Of a stretch of DNA of 64,000 nt, positions 42,701 to 57,700 are shown one piece after another. A program made the translations under genes and the position numbers. Origin of the DNA: Clostridium sp. chh4-2 (lineage in GTDB: Bacteria > Bacillota > Clostridia > Lachnospirales > Lachnospiraceae). Under the pieces are notes generated by a model that had not been told where the DNA came from, did no database searches, and worked only from the letters and a program-made list of their open reading frames with translations. Position 1 is the stretch's first letter. Every line of letters starts with the position of its first letter. The stretch lies in assembly GCF_002899675.1 (NCBI RefSeq), contig NZ_PKUU01000017.1:62001-126000 (forward strand), given 5' to 3'.

Positions 42701-45700
42701 ATTGACCGGTTTGTATACAGCGAATATATGCATCTGGTACCGACTATGGAAGAAGCTGAAAAGGCTGCGGAAGAAGGCAACGAAGAACTGCTTCGGTTTG
42801 CTGAGAAAGACGATACATATGCTCACAAGTATTATGTGATCGATCTGGAGAAGATGTTCTTTGATGGTGTTCTAAAACCAATCGAGATGCCTTATACAGA
42901 ACCTGAAACCGGAGTGCAGCGGATTTACATTCAGAACTATGTAGCTTCTTATAATTACCATATCCGTGTTAAGAGTAAATGGCTGGTGGATTATGAGAAG
43001 AACAAGACCCGCTATTTCCAACCGGAGTCAACTCTGACAGGTACGAGAGTCTTCGAAGAAAAGGATGGAGAGAAGGTAGAAATCACTCCTAAGGATCAGC
43101 TTCCGATCGATATCATGATGGAAGGCGTTTTCGTAGACAGAAGACAGGATGAGAAGTTTAAGAAGGCAACCGACAGCAATGCGACAGAAAGCGATGCCCA
43201 GGTCGAAGAGACATGGGAGAACCGGATGCCGTGGACAGATACTTACAATTCCCTGCCATCCATTGATACCGACCAGTTTACGCTGAGATTGAAAGATGCT
43301 GTAAAAGATTATGTTTCCCTGACTGTTCAGGCAGCAGGCGTTCATGTGATTAATATGACTGAAACCAAAAATCCGGAACAGCAGGCCAGCGGAGAAGGAT
43401 CTGAATTCAAAACGAAATACCTCACTGTGAGAGACAACCGGATACTCGATTTCTATAATCGTGCTACCAGGCTGGAGATTGCAGTAAACCGGCTTCCTTA
43501 TAAAGATGCCGAATTAGAACAGATTGATCCTAATGCGCCGGAAAAAGATGAAAAGAACCGGCCAATGACAGGTGACTATAACAAACAGGATGATCCGGAT
43601 GAGTTTGATTACGATCCGAGGAAACCTGATTACCAGGTTAATATTCGTAACCTGGTGCCTGGAGACAGATTTAACTACTTCATCACCGTTATTAACGAAA
43701 AAGATCCGGATCGCGCTACCTGTTCCTGGAATCAGCCGGTTATCCGGTTTAAGGCTCCGGAAGGAACCAGAATTGCCAGATGGATCTATCTGCCGGAAAC
43801 CAGCTACGGCATGGGTGAGGCAGAAGGCTATACAGTGGATGCGGAACCGATCATTAAAGAAGGTACGGAAGACGAACCTGAGATGGTTTACCGCGGATAC
43901 CAGGTACCATATATTAATGGTGCGGAAGTGAAGTATCCGGAAGGCAAAGATCCTCAAGTAACAGAACCGGAAACGGATGTAACTGTTCCTGAGGACAGAA
44001 TCCAATTGATTGCATATGATCCATCTACAAGAGAAGTAACAGATGACGGTGACATTGTCTTTAAACGTCTGCCTCATGATACTGAACTGGTGGATCGGGT
44101 CAGCAGCGAGAAAAAAGAGGAACCGGTTAATAAACCTGCATTCCTGAGATCTGCTCCGGTATATGAACCTGCACAGCAGGAGGATATTACCACAGATATC
44201 GTTTGGAGATTTGATAATGCAGTAATTCCGATTAACCAAGGTGTACGCATCATGGTAGTGCTGGAAGTAGAGGACAACTTTACGGATGACGAAGGCAAGC
44301 CGGCAGATTACCGCGGTCAGGAATTAAAGGAATCCAATGTTTATATCGGAGCTCTTCCGGCTCACGGATATGAACCGTTCTATTTCGGAAACGATGACAG
44401 AACAGGAAATGAATCAAATATCGAATTTAATGATGATGCAGATCGTATTAAGGAAATCGTAGAGGAGGTTAAAAAGAACGACAGTACGGTAGAGTATAAT
44501 GCGGTGAAAGCCGGCATTAACCTGACCGAAGAGTCGGATATAAACAGAAAGACAACCCAGGCTTGGGTGAAATCCTATGGTGCGAAGACTTATAAACCTG
44601 AAATACCAATTAAATCCACTTTATATATGGAAAATAACGTGGACGGTGCAGAGGCTAAACTGACAGTTGGCGAACCATATGAAAAGAATGAGCAAGGCTT
44701 TAATGCAAACGAACCGACAAACGGTATGATTCGTAACGACGTTCGGCACGATATCGATGAATTCGATGTGATGGCAGATTTTATCGGCAATAACTATGAT
44801 TATAATGGCTATTCCGACGTCAACCATCGGACTCAGGTAACCGGAAACAAGGCTCTGGATCAGCAGGGATTCTTCATGAACGAGATTCCTAAGGTTATGT
44901 ATGCGACGAATTCCAATGCCGAGAAGGATCAGGAAGCCAGATATTTTGTACAGTTGAGGGATGATCTACGTGATAACCTGGAATCTGACGGCAGTGACGA
45001 AGATCCGTGGACAAAGAGCTATAATGATTTCTGGATCGAAGTAAACGGAGACGGTTACAGGTTGACTGATTTAGATGAAAACGGCCAGCCAAAAGAAGAT
45101 ACAGAACCGATCGACACATACCAGATTGCCAGATTCAAATGGAGATATTCCAACATAGCAGCTTACGGGCAGCCGGAAGAAGACAATAAGGAAACTTATC
45201 TGACAATGGATCCGGTTGAGATTATCGGTATTGCGAAATATGCGGATAATAACCAGCTGCACAACGGTTCCAGCTACCAGTACACCAGAGTTCTGGCAGT
45301 CGGCATAACCGGTTACTGGCGGCATGACCATTTGAGCCTGAATGATGAGGGAGAGGTGGATTCCTACCGTTACCAGATCAGCGGCAAATCAGAATTGACC
45401 GTAAGGCGCAGACTGCCGCAGGTAGTTTTAGACAGCCAGTCATTTGCTGTGGAAGACTATGCAAAAGAACAGTATCTGATTCAAGGTGTCAATGACATTG
45501 AAGAAAATAAAGATACAAATGCCAAGACGGCAGATCAGTTGAAAAAGTTTGCGGAAGATTCTTCCAAGGGTGAGATGATGCCTGAAAACGAAGCCAATAC
45601 GATTAAGGGATATCGTCCGAAACAGAAGATCTGGAACAAGGTAACCCTGCTGGCGCTGAACCGTGAAGAACAGGATTCCAAGAAAGCATGTTCGATTAAT

Positions 45701-48700
45701 GATCCTTACGGCAGTCTTGCAACCGGTGAACTTTACAGTCCGACCATCATAGATAAGGTGCCTGCATCTTATGTGATTATGCCAGGCGAGATGGGACTGA
45801 ACGTCAGTGAGGATCCGTCTAATCCGACAGAAGTAACCCTCCCGGATGATTTCCAGATTAAATGGTACCGGGCAGACGGTTCCCTGAAGGATGAAAATGA
45901 TCCAACTTGGGCAGAACCAATCGTTACGGTTTACCAGGTGAAAGAAAAGGATATCGGCGGTGCGTTTACGGTTGACAATGACAAACTGAATAAGGCATTC
46001 TCAGCCGGTAACAACAAATCCGTCAGCCTGACAGATGATGTGACAACAGATGAAATCACGTATTTTATCTATACTTATAAGTTTGATAATGCGAGCGAAT
46101 CCAAAGAGAATACGGCTGCTTTGCTTCCGGGTGAACAGATTGAATTGATCTACCCTGTGGAAGCGAAACTAAACGGTCTCCCAAGAGTGCGGATTGCAGA
46201 ACTTCCTTATGAGAACAACAGCGCCTATCTACCAAGCTTCGGACAGTATGGCTATACAAGCTATACGGGAACTACCGCGTATAACAATGATAATGTGGTA
46301 TATCCGTCGATCGATGACACCAAACAGAAGATGATGGATATGGATAATCTGATTCACGATGTGGCGGTAACCGGTTTAAGAGAAGGCGGAAGAGTAAAAG
46401 AATTTATTCCGTATGAAAAACCGGAGGATGCAAAAATCTATCATGATGATATGATGATCCATAGAAGTGAATTCCTGGGTGAATCCATGGCCTATATGCC
46501 TGGCGCCTATGGAAATATAGAGAAGGTCATCAACGGTTCCAACAGCCATTATGAAAGCGGAGCCAATGGTAAAGCATGGGATGTCGATATGGACAGTTCA
46601 AGGCGGCAGAGGGTAATCGTCAAGATATCTGAAACCAATGGTTTGTCCACGGTCTATAATCATAATGTCGGTAAGAACCTTATGGATTCCAACCGTATGT
46701 ATGATACAGAAAAAGGACGTCCGGAACCGCTTTATGGAAATTATGGCACTAACAGAACTTATTTCCATTATAGAGATTATTATAAGGATGTTTTAAAAGA
46801 ACGTACTTATAATACAGTTGAAAAATGGGAAGGCAATTTGGCACAAACCGAGAAGCCGGAAAACCTGATTTGGGCTTCCAACAGCCTGCATCTTCAGAAA
46901 GCATGGCTTTACGGAACAAGCCAGTTCCTGCCGGATACATACTATGACAACAAGACAAATGACAGACAGGTGAATTTTACGGAATATCCTGCTGTGGCGT
47001 TATACGACCTGAACTTAACTGATCAGGCTCCAGGCAGTGTGAACAGTTCTTATGCACAGAATATGTCACCGACCAGAAGCTTCCAGTTCGGTGAAACGTA
47101 TATAGCCCGTCTGTATGCGGCAAACTATGGCGACTGGGATTTGGACGGAGTAGTATTCACCTATGTACTTCCAAGAGGTGTGATGCCGTTGCTGGGACGA
47201 CCGGGTTCAGATACTACGGAAAATGGCCTGGATAAGTCACAGATTGAAGTTTATATGGGAGGCACCAGCATTAATCCTAATCTTGGCGAGTACTTAGATC
47301 CTGAATCATTTGAGGTCAGAATCATTCAGTCTCCGAACATGGCTCTGGTTGAAGATGGTGTGAATCAGACGAATCATCTGGCAGCCAATTCACCGATGGA
47401 TCCGCAGATGGCAGAAGAATATTACGGTGGCAAGATGTTTACTTACAGCGGTGAGGATATTATGAAGCCGTGGGTAGTAGAGATCACCATAAAAGATCCT
47501 CTGACAAAATGGTGGAACAGAGGTGATGATGAAGACCATTATCAGATGTATGTGGATCTTGGATGTGTTGTCTATGGACAAAGTGAAAACAACCTGTACC
47601 ATGACACTTTATACGTAGCTCCATATACTGAGAAGAAAGCGGATTCAGAAACTGACACAGGTATTCACAATGAGGATTACTATCAGATTTATGACAGAAA
47701 CCATTGGCGCGGCGATATTATCAAGATGGGTAATTACAGCCAGCTTCACAGCCAGACGTATGGCATGGATGGTATCCGGAATTACAGGACTTACTATAGT
47801 TATCCTACCACCTACCTGTATATGAAACCGCAGTTCTATTCTCCGAATGTGATGTATTTCGATTATCGGAATCAGCTTTGCGGAACTTATATTGATGGAA
47901 TGGCTACGGGAAATGATGACCAGAAACTGATTGTTAATCCGCATATCCCGGATCAGGAATATATAAACTATATTCCGGTGGGAGATGGAACCGGTAATAA
48001 CAGAAAGTATGCGGTCAGCGGTACGGAGGCCAAAGTTAAGAGCCCGTTAATCAGGCATTGGTCTGAAGTGGACGGCAGCGAGGATGCAGCGCTTCATAAT
48101 AAGTATGGAGAGAGCAAATTCGATGAATTCTATCAGGCGATGGAAGACGGTACCTTTAAAGTAAGCATGTTTGCTGAAAACCAGTTTGTTTGGGAGCAGA
48201 TGCAGAATGTCGATAATAATATCCATTACAAAGACGGGGAAGGCATCTATACCAAATCAGTTCCTTCGCTAATGGATGCAAGCAACCATTGGGCGACGGG
48301 CAAAGGAAACTACTCTATGCCGGTATTCACAGATCTGCTGCCATACGGTATCGTACCTGTGGATAAAGACGGAGTACCTTATCCGCGCAATGGATTAGGT
48401 GAGGACGGCAAACTGATCGACTTTACAAGCCGGGAAGTGAAGGACAGAGGAATTTCCTTTGAACTGGATGTTACAGATGTGGTAAACGGCAAACCGGCAG
48501 TTGATAACAAGGCTAGTGTTGTTACCAAAGATAAATATATAACAGAAGTCCAATTCATCGATAAAGATGAGAACGGAAATCCTGTAAACCGCTATTTAGT
48601 CCGTTTTGTTCCTTATATGAGGGTCTATTCTTCATTAGATTTGAGTATGAATCCACAATATGAACTCACATATGCGGATATGTATAATATCGTATATGCA

Positions 48701-51700
48701 CCGGCGTTAAAATGGAATAACCGCTTGAATATCAGGTTTGATGCCATGGCGGTTGAGATGCCTGAGGCGGTGGATAAAGACGGCAACAAAGTGGATGCTT
48801 ATCTGGAAAGATGGCAGCAGAACCGCAGCTTTACCGGAAGTAAAGTTCCTGGATACAAGTTCTTTACGGATGAGAAACTGGCCGAAATGTATGGCTATAA
48901 TCCTTATTATGTAGGGGAAGAATCCATTAAATACAGCCAGATTGATTGGGATTGCCCGGTTTGCGGCAAGAAGCATGTTCTCAATGATAAACGTCTTGAC
49001 AGTACCGGTATGAACGGCAGAATTAAGGATCCGAGCCTGATTGGCAAAATGACAGAGGGAACGGAATTTGATTTTAGCCTGAATGTGGAAGATTATGCAG
49101 ACAGGACAGCTTTAAACGTAAGTTATGATGTCCTTGATGTGAACGGAAACGGAATTATCGGTTATAAGGAAGACAGCGGCGGTGTGGCCGATCGGTTTGT
49201 ATCCAATGTTATGCAGATCAGAACCAAGAATCCGAGAATTACTTTGGATAAGCAGATTCACGAAGATCCTAAGGGCATCCTACCTGATGGATACATCGGA
49301 GGAGATGCGGATCAAAGCCCGGATTACCATGGAAATGATATTCATGACCATGAAGACTATAAACAGGGAAAACATGCATTTGGCAAGAACTCCTGCGGTG
49401 CAGACTTCGAAGAAAATACATATACGGAAACCATATTAAAGAAACTTACCGACCATGAAATTACTTATGGCACAAGACTTTGGTATAGTGTGAAAGTAAA
49501 GAATGAAGCTTCGGATTCCGAATGGGATACCTCTTACGGAAAACTGGATAAAGCTATTCCTTCAGAAACCGGTTATTATGAAGATGATTATGAAGAGCAG
49601 ATGAAGCTGGAGGAAGAATATAGGGATAACCTGATTCTGAGATCACAGAAACTGTCTGAAAGCGGAAGCGTGGCTCACGGAGCATTTGTATTCTCCGACT
49701 ATCTGCCAAGCACTCTGGCATACGACAGAGCGATCATGATCGAAACTTCGGACGGAACTCTGTTAACGAAGGAAGAAGCCGAAGCAGCTGGATGGACCAT
49801 CATTGATAACTCTGCTGAGAAGCCGGAAGAAGGACACGACCGTGTGAAATTCGTAAGCATCACCGTAATCCCGCCTGCTACCATTGAGGGAGCGGCCGGT
49901 CAGGAAGACGCTTACAAACAGATGATTGGCGGTAAACATCCTGCCGGATATCTGAAAACGGGAGACGACTTCACTTTGAAGATCAGAACCCGTGTGGATA
50001 CGGTTCCGACAGATGAAAAAGATTATGACGAGGATGGATTGAGTAAGGATACTTACTATAATAAAGTCTTTGTCAACCTGGATTGTCTGGATGGAGATTA
50101 TTCCGAAATTACTGATCAGTCCTTTGCCGATTACCGGTTAGGCGGACAGAATAAAGACAGCATCCGCTATTACAGCGGTGAAGACACCAGCCGTTATGTG
50201 GATGGGGCGGCCGGAATTACGGTGAAACAGGACGCATTCATGACAGACGGAAAGACGGTGAAAGGCAGCGAAGAGAGAAGGCTGAACCAGTTTAAGGATA
50301 ACTGGAACCAGAAGGTGAAGGACGAAGGAGAAACGGATCGTTATGCATATGACAGCGCATTCGGATTTAAGATCGCCAGAGCCGACGGAATTTCCAGAAT
50401 CAATACGGATGAACCGGTTGTGCTTCAGAGCAACGGAAGCCTGACTGTTCCCGACTTTAAGGCCCTCACGCCAATTGATATTTATATTGATGAGGCGAGA
50501 ATTAAGAAAGGCAACCAGGCCAATGCATATCTGCTGAATGACCTGCCGCTTTATTCCGTAATTAATAAAGCGGAGATGTACAATGACCTGAATAAGGATT
50601 ATCCTGGTGCAATTGAAGTGCTGAATACGGTGAAAAAGATTTCTACCGGTAAATGGTATATTCCAGAGGAAGTCTGTCTCGTTTATGATGAGAAAGAACA
50701 GCCGGAATTCGTGGCATCCGCATCAAACGCTTATAGAAATGAGCTTAAAAAACATCTGAAAGTGACTGTTTATTATTCCAGCCGGTCGAAGACCAAAGAA
50801 CAGCGTATGACGATAGACGATGACTTTGATGTCGACGCAGAGTATGAGGACGGCACTAGAATATGGAATAAGCTTGTGGAAAGCGATGTGGAAACGAATA
50901 AGGTGTATGAGATCCCATCTGCCGAACTGCAGACCGTGGGACAGGATATGAACCAGCTTCTGTGGCACATCTCCACAGATGATCCGGAGAAATATCCGAT
51001 ACCGGAAGGCTTCATGCTGGATATCGATGCAGATCCTAACAGCGACGGAACGCCGAAGGAAAAGAGAGAAGACAGGAAGAACATGTCGGATCTGAAGGCG
51101 GAGCTGAATGAGGACGGAGAAAATACCAACCCTAATACCCAGGAACCGTATCATATTACTGACTATAGGGAAGGCGTGGATGACGTATATAAGAACGGTA
51201 TATTGGTTTCCTTAAATTCCAATACACCGGACAGCGGTGCGATCTCCTATTCCGCCCATTATCACAGACTGTTTACCCAGCTTGACGATATAAGCACTCA
51301 GGCGCTGGATTCCAAGAAAAGGGCAGGTTTCAGAATGGTTCAGAAACTTCCGATTCTGGAACATTACCTCAGCCATCAGTACTATAAGTATTCAAGGGAT
51401 ATTGACGGTAAAGAGCATTATAACTGGGTTGATACTTCAGGCGGCGTCACGGTTCTGACAAAGGGAAGAACCATGAAGTTCAAGGTGGAACTGGATAATA
51501 TCGATGAGGAACACCTGAAAGGTAAACATGATGAAGAGGATGTTATGGACAAGCCTACGACTACGGCAACCATTCCTTCCATATTCACCATCGATTCCTT
51601 AGAGTATGTACCTTACGAAAAAGTGAAGGGAAGTGCGCTGGACGATGATTATACTACCGAATTTGATTATCCGACGGAGCGAACCCTGCTTTGGACCTAC

Positions 51701-54700
51701 CATGTTGAATCTTTAGACGGCGGAGAAAAGAATGAAGAAACATCGATTGTACTGAGAACGGAAGAACCAAAGGATTCCGTAATATTCAGTAAATCCTTAG
51801 CCAGCGGCGAACGTTTTGTCCGCTTCGAATTCGATGGACAATTGATGCCGGGAGACAGGATTATCATTGAATATATGGGCAGAATTACTGCAACCAACGA
51901 AAATAAGGACGGAACCAAGACCACGGTTACTTCGATTTATAGTACCAATGCTTATGGAACCTTGAAAAAGAATCCACCGTTAGGCGATGAAGAAATCCCA
52001 TATAGTACCGCGGCTGACCAGTACGATTACGACGAAGATAAATCCACTCAGGATAACATGATCATTGTCCAGTCAGGAGAGATAGAATTTGAACCTGGTA
52101 CTGAAACTGCGGGAAGTAAACTTGTAAAATCCCTGTTAAATGTGGATGGAGGACCTCTCACATATCCGATTCCTGTTTTAGAGGGAGAGCGTTATCACTA
52201 CCGAGATGAAATCCTGAACAAGAAGCCATATCTTGAAAACAGTGCGGACAATTCCTATAGTGATCCGATGATCTTCGATATGCTGCCGGAACTGGGAGAT
52301 TCCAAGATTATTGGACTGCAGACACAAAACGGAGTTAAAGCAGTGCCAAGAAAGTCCATGTGGGGACCATACAGCATGTTAAATAATGCTTCATTTAAAC
52401 TGTACAGACAGGCAGGAAAGAATGAATTTGAAGTCGATCCTGATTTATATACGGTTTATGTTGGACCTGTAAGCAGAACCGACGGTGCGATCACCGGACC
52501 TGGAGTAAATGATCAAGATCTGTTCATTAATCCGGAATACCGCATCAGTGTTAATTATTATGAAGTGATGCGTATGAAATTCAGGGGTGAAACCGTTAGC
52601 CCTGGTTTGATTCAGGATCGCCCTGTTTATGGATATGATTGGGAAGATCATTATGTAAAGATCGATGAAATCAGAGAGCTTCAGGAAAATGACCCTGAAT
52701 TGGCAGAAGAAGTTTTACGTGGCCTGCGCTATATTGCGGTGAACTTCAATAATGACTACGAGATGAAAGGTCAGACGAAGTTTACGCTCAGATATGACCA
52801 GAAGGTTCCTCTGAATCTGCCAGTATACTATGGAACGCTTCCTATCTCTATGGAAGAGGAGAATGCAAGGAATACCGTAAGGAATTATTCCTCCATCAAT
52901 ACCTTTGTAAGATATTGGCAGTCTCTGAACCCGGCGGAGTCCAACGATGCGATGGTATATGTCAACGCACCGGAAGGCAGGGGATATATCGGTGATTATA
53001 TCTGGCTGGATGAAAACAGCGACGGTCTGCAAAATGAGATCACATATGAGATTCCTGATGAGAACAAGAGCATACGTACACGTATGCTTCCAAAGAGAAC
53101 TTATGACGAAGATACCGGCCGGTATGAACCAGACTGGGGAACGGATAAAGATGGAAATCTGCTTCCTGACCCAGGTATCAATAAAGTTCTGGTACAGCTT
53201 TTAACTCCTGGCGGACATCTTTCCAATATGGATGGTCAGGCAGTTGAAGCAGAACCTCATAAGGATGATTTGACAGGTCAGATGCTTTATACGGTGTTGG
53301 ATGATGAAACCGGAGAACCGGCTGAAGACTTTGAAGGCTTGGCGATTAAATCACTTTACGGCCCTGTTTCCTACATCTCAGAATCCGATTACTTTGGTAA
53401 TCAGGGATATTACATCCTTCCAAATCTGAAACCGGGTGCCTATAAGGTACGTTTCACCATACCGGATCAGTATAAGGAATATGGACTCAGTACTCCGGTT
53501 GTCCGCGGTTCCGATATGAAGATTTATACCGCGGGAGAAAAAGTATATGAGAACGAGAAGGAAGTTGATGTTACCGGTCTTGTATTTGAAACTGTAAAAC
53601 CGATTACGGTGGAAGCTGCGGTCAAGGAAAGAGACAGCCAGTATGTATCCTGTGATATCGGTATCGGTATGCCGGTTCGCTACGGCGGAACCGTCTGGAT
53701 CGATGAATATGAAGATGAGTCAGGAACATCCTATGATGAAACAAACCGCGACAGCATTTACCAGAAGGAAAAACCTGTCGAGCCTCATGTAGGAAAAGAA
53801 CAGGTTCAGGTTACTGCCTTTGTAAAGGGAGAGGTGGATGGATCAGGAAATCCAATTCCTGCCAAAGATATGCATGGAAAGCCTATGGTAACCATGACGG
53901 ATGAAAACGGTGATTACCGGTTCGATTACATGCAGCCTAGCCGTTTGAAAGCGGACGGAACCTATGACAGAGAGTACTACTTCATGCTTACCGATAAGTA
54001 TGATCCGATGTGGAAACCGACTTATATGACATTTAGTAAAGTTCCGACTTTGGATGACGACAGAAACGACTTAAAGGCAGAAGGATTTACGAATCCGTTT
54101 GCAGCTGAAGTACCGATTGATCCCGATACGAAGGAGAAGAAGGTGATCACTGATCCTGACAGCCAATATTACAATCTCTATGAACTGGATACGACGGTTG
54201 ATATGGGACTCAGAAACGGCGAAGCCAATATTATTGCCGGTACGATCTGGGAAGACAATAACCGGAACGGTATCTTTGAACAGAGCATAGACAGCGGTTA
54301 TAATGAGACAGGTGTTGAGAATATCGATGTAAACCTGATACCGTATATCTGGCTGCCGGAAGGCGAAGAGAGCGAAGGAAACGGACAGTGGAAACGCGTA
54401 TCCAAGATAGAGGGTGCGGAAAAAGGCGATCCATACCAATGGGAGCTCGTAACTATTGCAACAGATTCCAATGCGGAATATACGGAAGGCGTACTGGAAA
54501 CAACTACCACAGAATCAGGCCAGTATCTGTTCAGAAATCTTCCGGTAGAAGCTTCGGTTAAGATCGAAGACCGGGCGGATCAGACGTATCTGATGGGTTA
54601 CCGGGTGAACGTACCGGATCTTCCGACACGGTATACAATCACACCGATGCATAATTATCCTCTGGACGCACAGGAAGGAAAATCCTACCATGTCAGCGAT

Positions 54701-57700
54701 CTGGATAAAGATGCCTTCATGCACAGCTATGAAGACAAGAAGGACGGAGTGGGAGACAGCTTCTATATTCTGGCGTCAGTTTTGGATCCGGATGACGGAA
54801 ACGTGCATGTGAATACCAAGACGGTAGGAATTATGACGGAAGAGGGATTAAAAGCAGTCACTTATGATACGGACATCATCAATCCTCAGGAAAATGTGGA
54901 TGGAGGAATCCTTCCATACAGTAAGGCAGAGATCGCCGGCGTTGTCTGGGACGATGTTTCCAAAGACAATATCAGGCAGCCTGAGGAAAAAGGTGTGGAC
55001 GGAGTAAAGGTAATGCTTCAATACCGTTTGACTGCTACAGACAGCAATGGAGAACCTCAGGATCCGTACCTGGTAAGTGAAGATGGAGATTACCTTTCCA
55101 TATTCTCTTACAAGTTTAAAGAATTCGATGTGGAAGCCGAAGCAGATCAGAAGGGGCTGATAAAAGATGTGGATTATTGGTTTGACAATAATTATATCAT
55201 CCCTAAAAATCAGAAGGCCGAGCAGGAATTTGAAGAGATGGCCCGGGAAGATAAGCTGAGAAGACAGGGACTTCTGGAAGAAGCAGCACGGCTGCGCAGG
55301 GAAGTTCAGGAAATCAAAGAGGATTCCAAAGAAGAATTTGAGAAGTTAGAAAAGGTAGAACAGCAGAAGAAGGATCTGGAAGATGAGATCGCTTCCCTTC
55401 TGAATAAAAATACAGATTTAACTTCACAGTATGATGCCCTGGCTATTGAAGCAGATCAGATTACGCTGCAGATAAATTATTATGCTCAGTTATTAGCCGC
55501 AAAACGCGATGAGATCGGCCGCTTTATGGATGCACATTCCGCTGAAAGAAGCGAGTTTGAAGAACTGAAGCAGAATAAGGACAAAGCTCAGAAAGAATTA
55601 ACTCAGAATGCGAAGCTGGCAGATGAGAAAGAGGATTTGATTAAAGATCTGGAAAAAGAGATCACGGAAGCCGGAGACAGCATCGATAAGGCAGAGAAAC
55701 GGATTGCAGAGATAGAGAAACGTCTTGCCGAACTGGGTGAAAGCCCTGTCGATCCTGACGAGCAGAGTGAAAAGGATGAACTGGAGGATGAAAAGACATC
55801 GCTTCAGGAAACAATTACAGATCTGGAGAGCACAATCAGCAGCAACGAAACAAAGATCTCCGACACAGAAGATGAAATCAGGAAACTGGAAGAGGAAAAT
55901 GCTGAGCTTCAGAGCGACATAGAAACCTATACGAAGAAGATCAATGAAAAGCAGCCTGATATTGACCGCATTGAAGCCGAATTGAAACAGCTGGAAGCAG
56001 ATGCAGAAGAGCTGGAGAAAAAGGGTAAAGAACTGAATAAGACCAGTTCGAATCTGATGAATCAAATGGCTTACATCATGATGGATAAGATCGACTGCAA
56101 AGAGCGTATGGAAGAATGTCAGCAGGAACTTCAAAGAGCTGAAAAGAGCCTGGTTGAACAGAGTAAGATTGTGGATGCAATTGAAAAACGGATTAGTGAA
56201 AAGACAGCTGCAGCAGAGGCATTAGAAGCCGAAGCGGATATCTGGTACTTCTCTTATCTGATGTGCATCACGACGGCAGACGGCAGATACAGTTTTGCTG
56301 ATGTTCCGTTATTCGATGAAACTTTATCGGCAAATCCGATCAGAAACCAGGAGGAAGAAGAAGCAGTTCCTTATACCTTCCGGATCGTAACGGAAAAACA
56401 TCTGAATATGGACTATGTAAAACTCCATATCGGCGATGACCGCCTGCACGATTCCGACGTGGGAGCGATTGCGAACAAGGAGCTTAATGGTATTGATTTA
56501 GAGAAGCAGGAGGCTTTAGCTGCTAAATACGGAGCAATCCGTGAAAATATGGCTATAAGCCAAGGATTTACACCGCTTCAGCCGAATAAAGACTGGTACA
56601 GCGTTTATGACGGTGTATACGGCCTGTACAGCAGCCGTTCCGACAAGACCCACGACATAGGCTTGAATGTCTATGACTGGTACAGCCAGTTAGGCGGCAC
56701 CATTTGGCGAGATGATAACCATGACGGTATTATGGATAACACCGAGCAGGGAATTGCCAATGTACCGGTCAGCTTGTACCGCTATGGAAGGTATGAAGAA
56801 GGCAGCGAACCTGTTTACTATACCTACGAGGTGATTGGAAAAGAGGATACTGCTACGGCATCTAATGCTACTGCGTCCAATGCGGATAAGCAGTCCACAA
56901 CTGTCCGGCTTACCGGAAAGAAGAAGATGACCTTCGGTTGGATTCCTGTGGAAGATGCGGCTGGCAAATCCGTTGCTTATACGGATGAAAACGGTAAATA
57001 CCGCTTTAAAGTTCCGGTTACCGATCCTGATAATCCGGTTGAACCTTATCTGTATAAGGTGAGCGTGGACAAGGGAGAAGGAGAACAGAACTGGTCGCCA
57101 TTTACCAATGGTATGGTAGAGGATGCTGTATCTAACGATGTAATCCCGTCGGATCAGTTCATTCATCTGAAACACGGCTGTGGAACTCTGAACTGTATCA
57201 TTGAGGAAGCGGGCGTTGAATTGGATGAAGACGGATATATTCCGGAAGGTACGGTTCTGATTATTCCTGGTGTTTATGACCCGGCAGTATTCAAAGGTTA
57301 TGTGCCTAAGGGAATGATTGATCCGGAACAGAAGGAAGAAATTCCTCAGGTATACTCCATCATTACACCGGAACTTGGACTGGAAGAAGGTGCATTTACA
57401 GAAGGAATAGGCAATGCAGCAGTCAGCCTGGTTGGAAACAGCGTGGGCCTGGAAACTGACAGAGAAGAATTGGCAGTTTCCCATGTATTCAGCCTGATGA
57501 GTATGGAGAAGAAACCTGGTTCCAGATTTGTGGATCTTTCCAGCAAGAGAGATGACCTGTACAAGAACGGCGGAATACTGAAAGAAATCATACCACCGGA
57601 TGAACCGGAAGACCCTGTTGTCGTTCCTCCGGATAAACCTAACCGCCATGGAGGTTCAAGCGGTTCCGAACGAAGTATCAGGGAAACGATTAAGGTTAAT

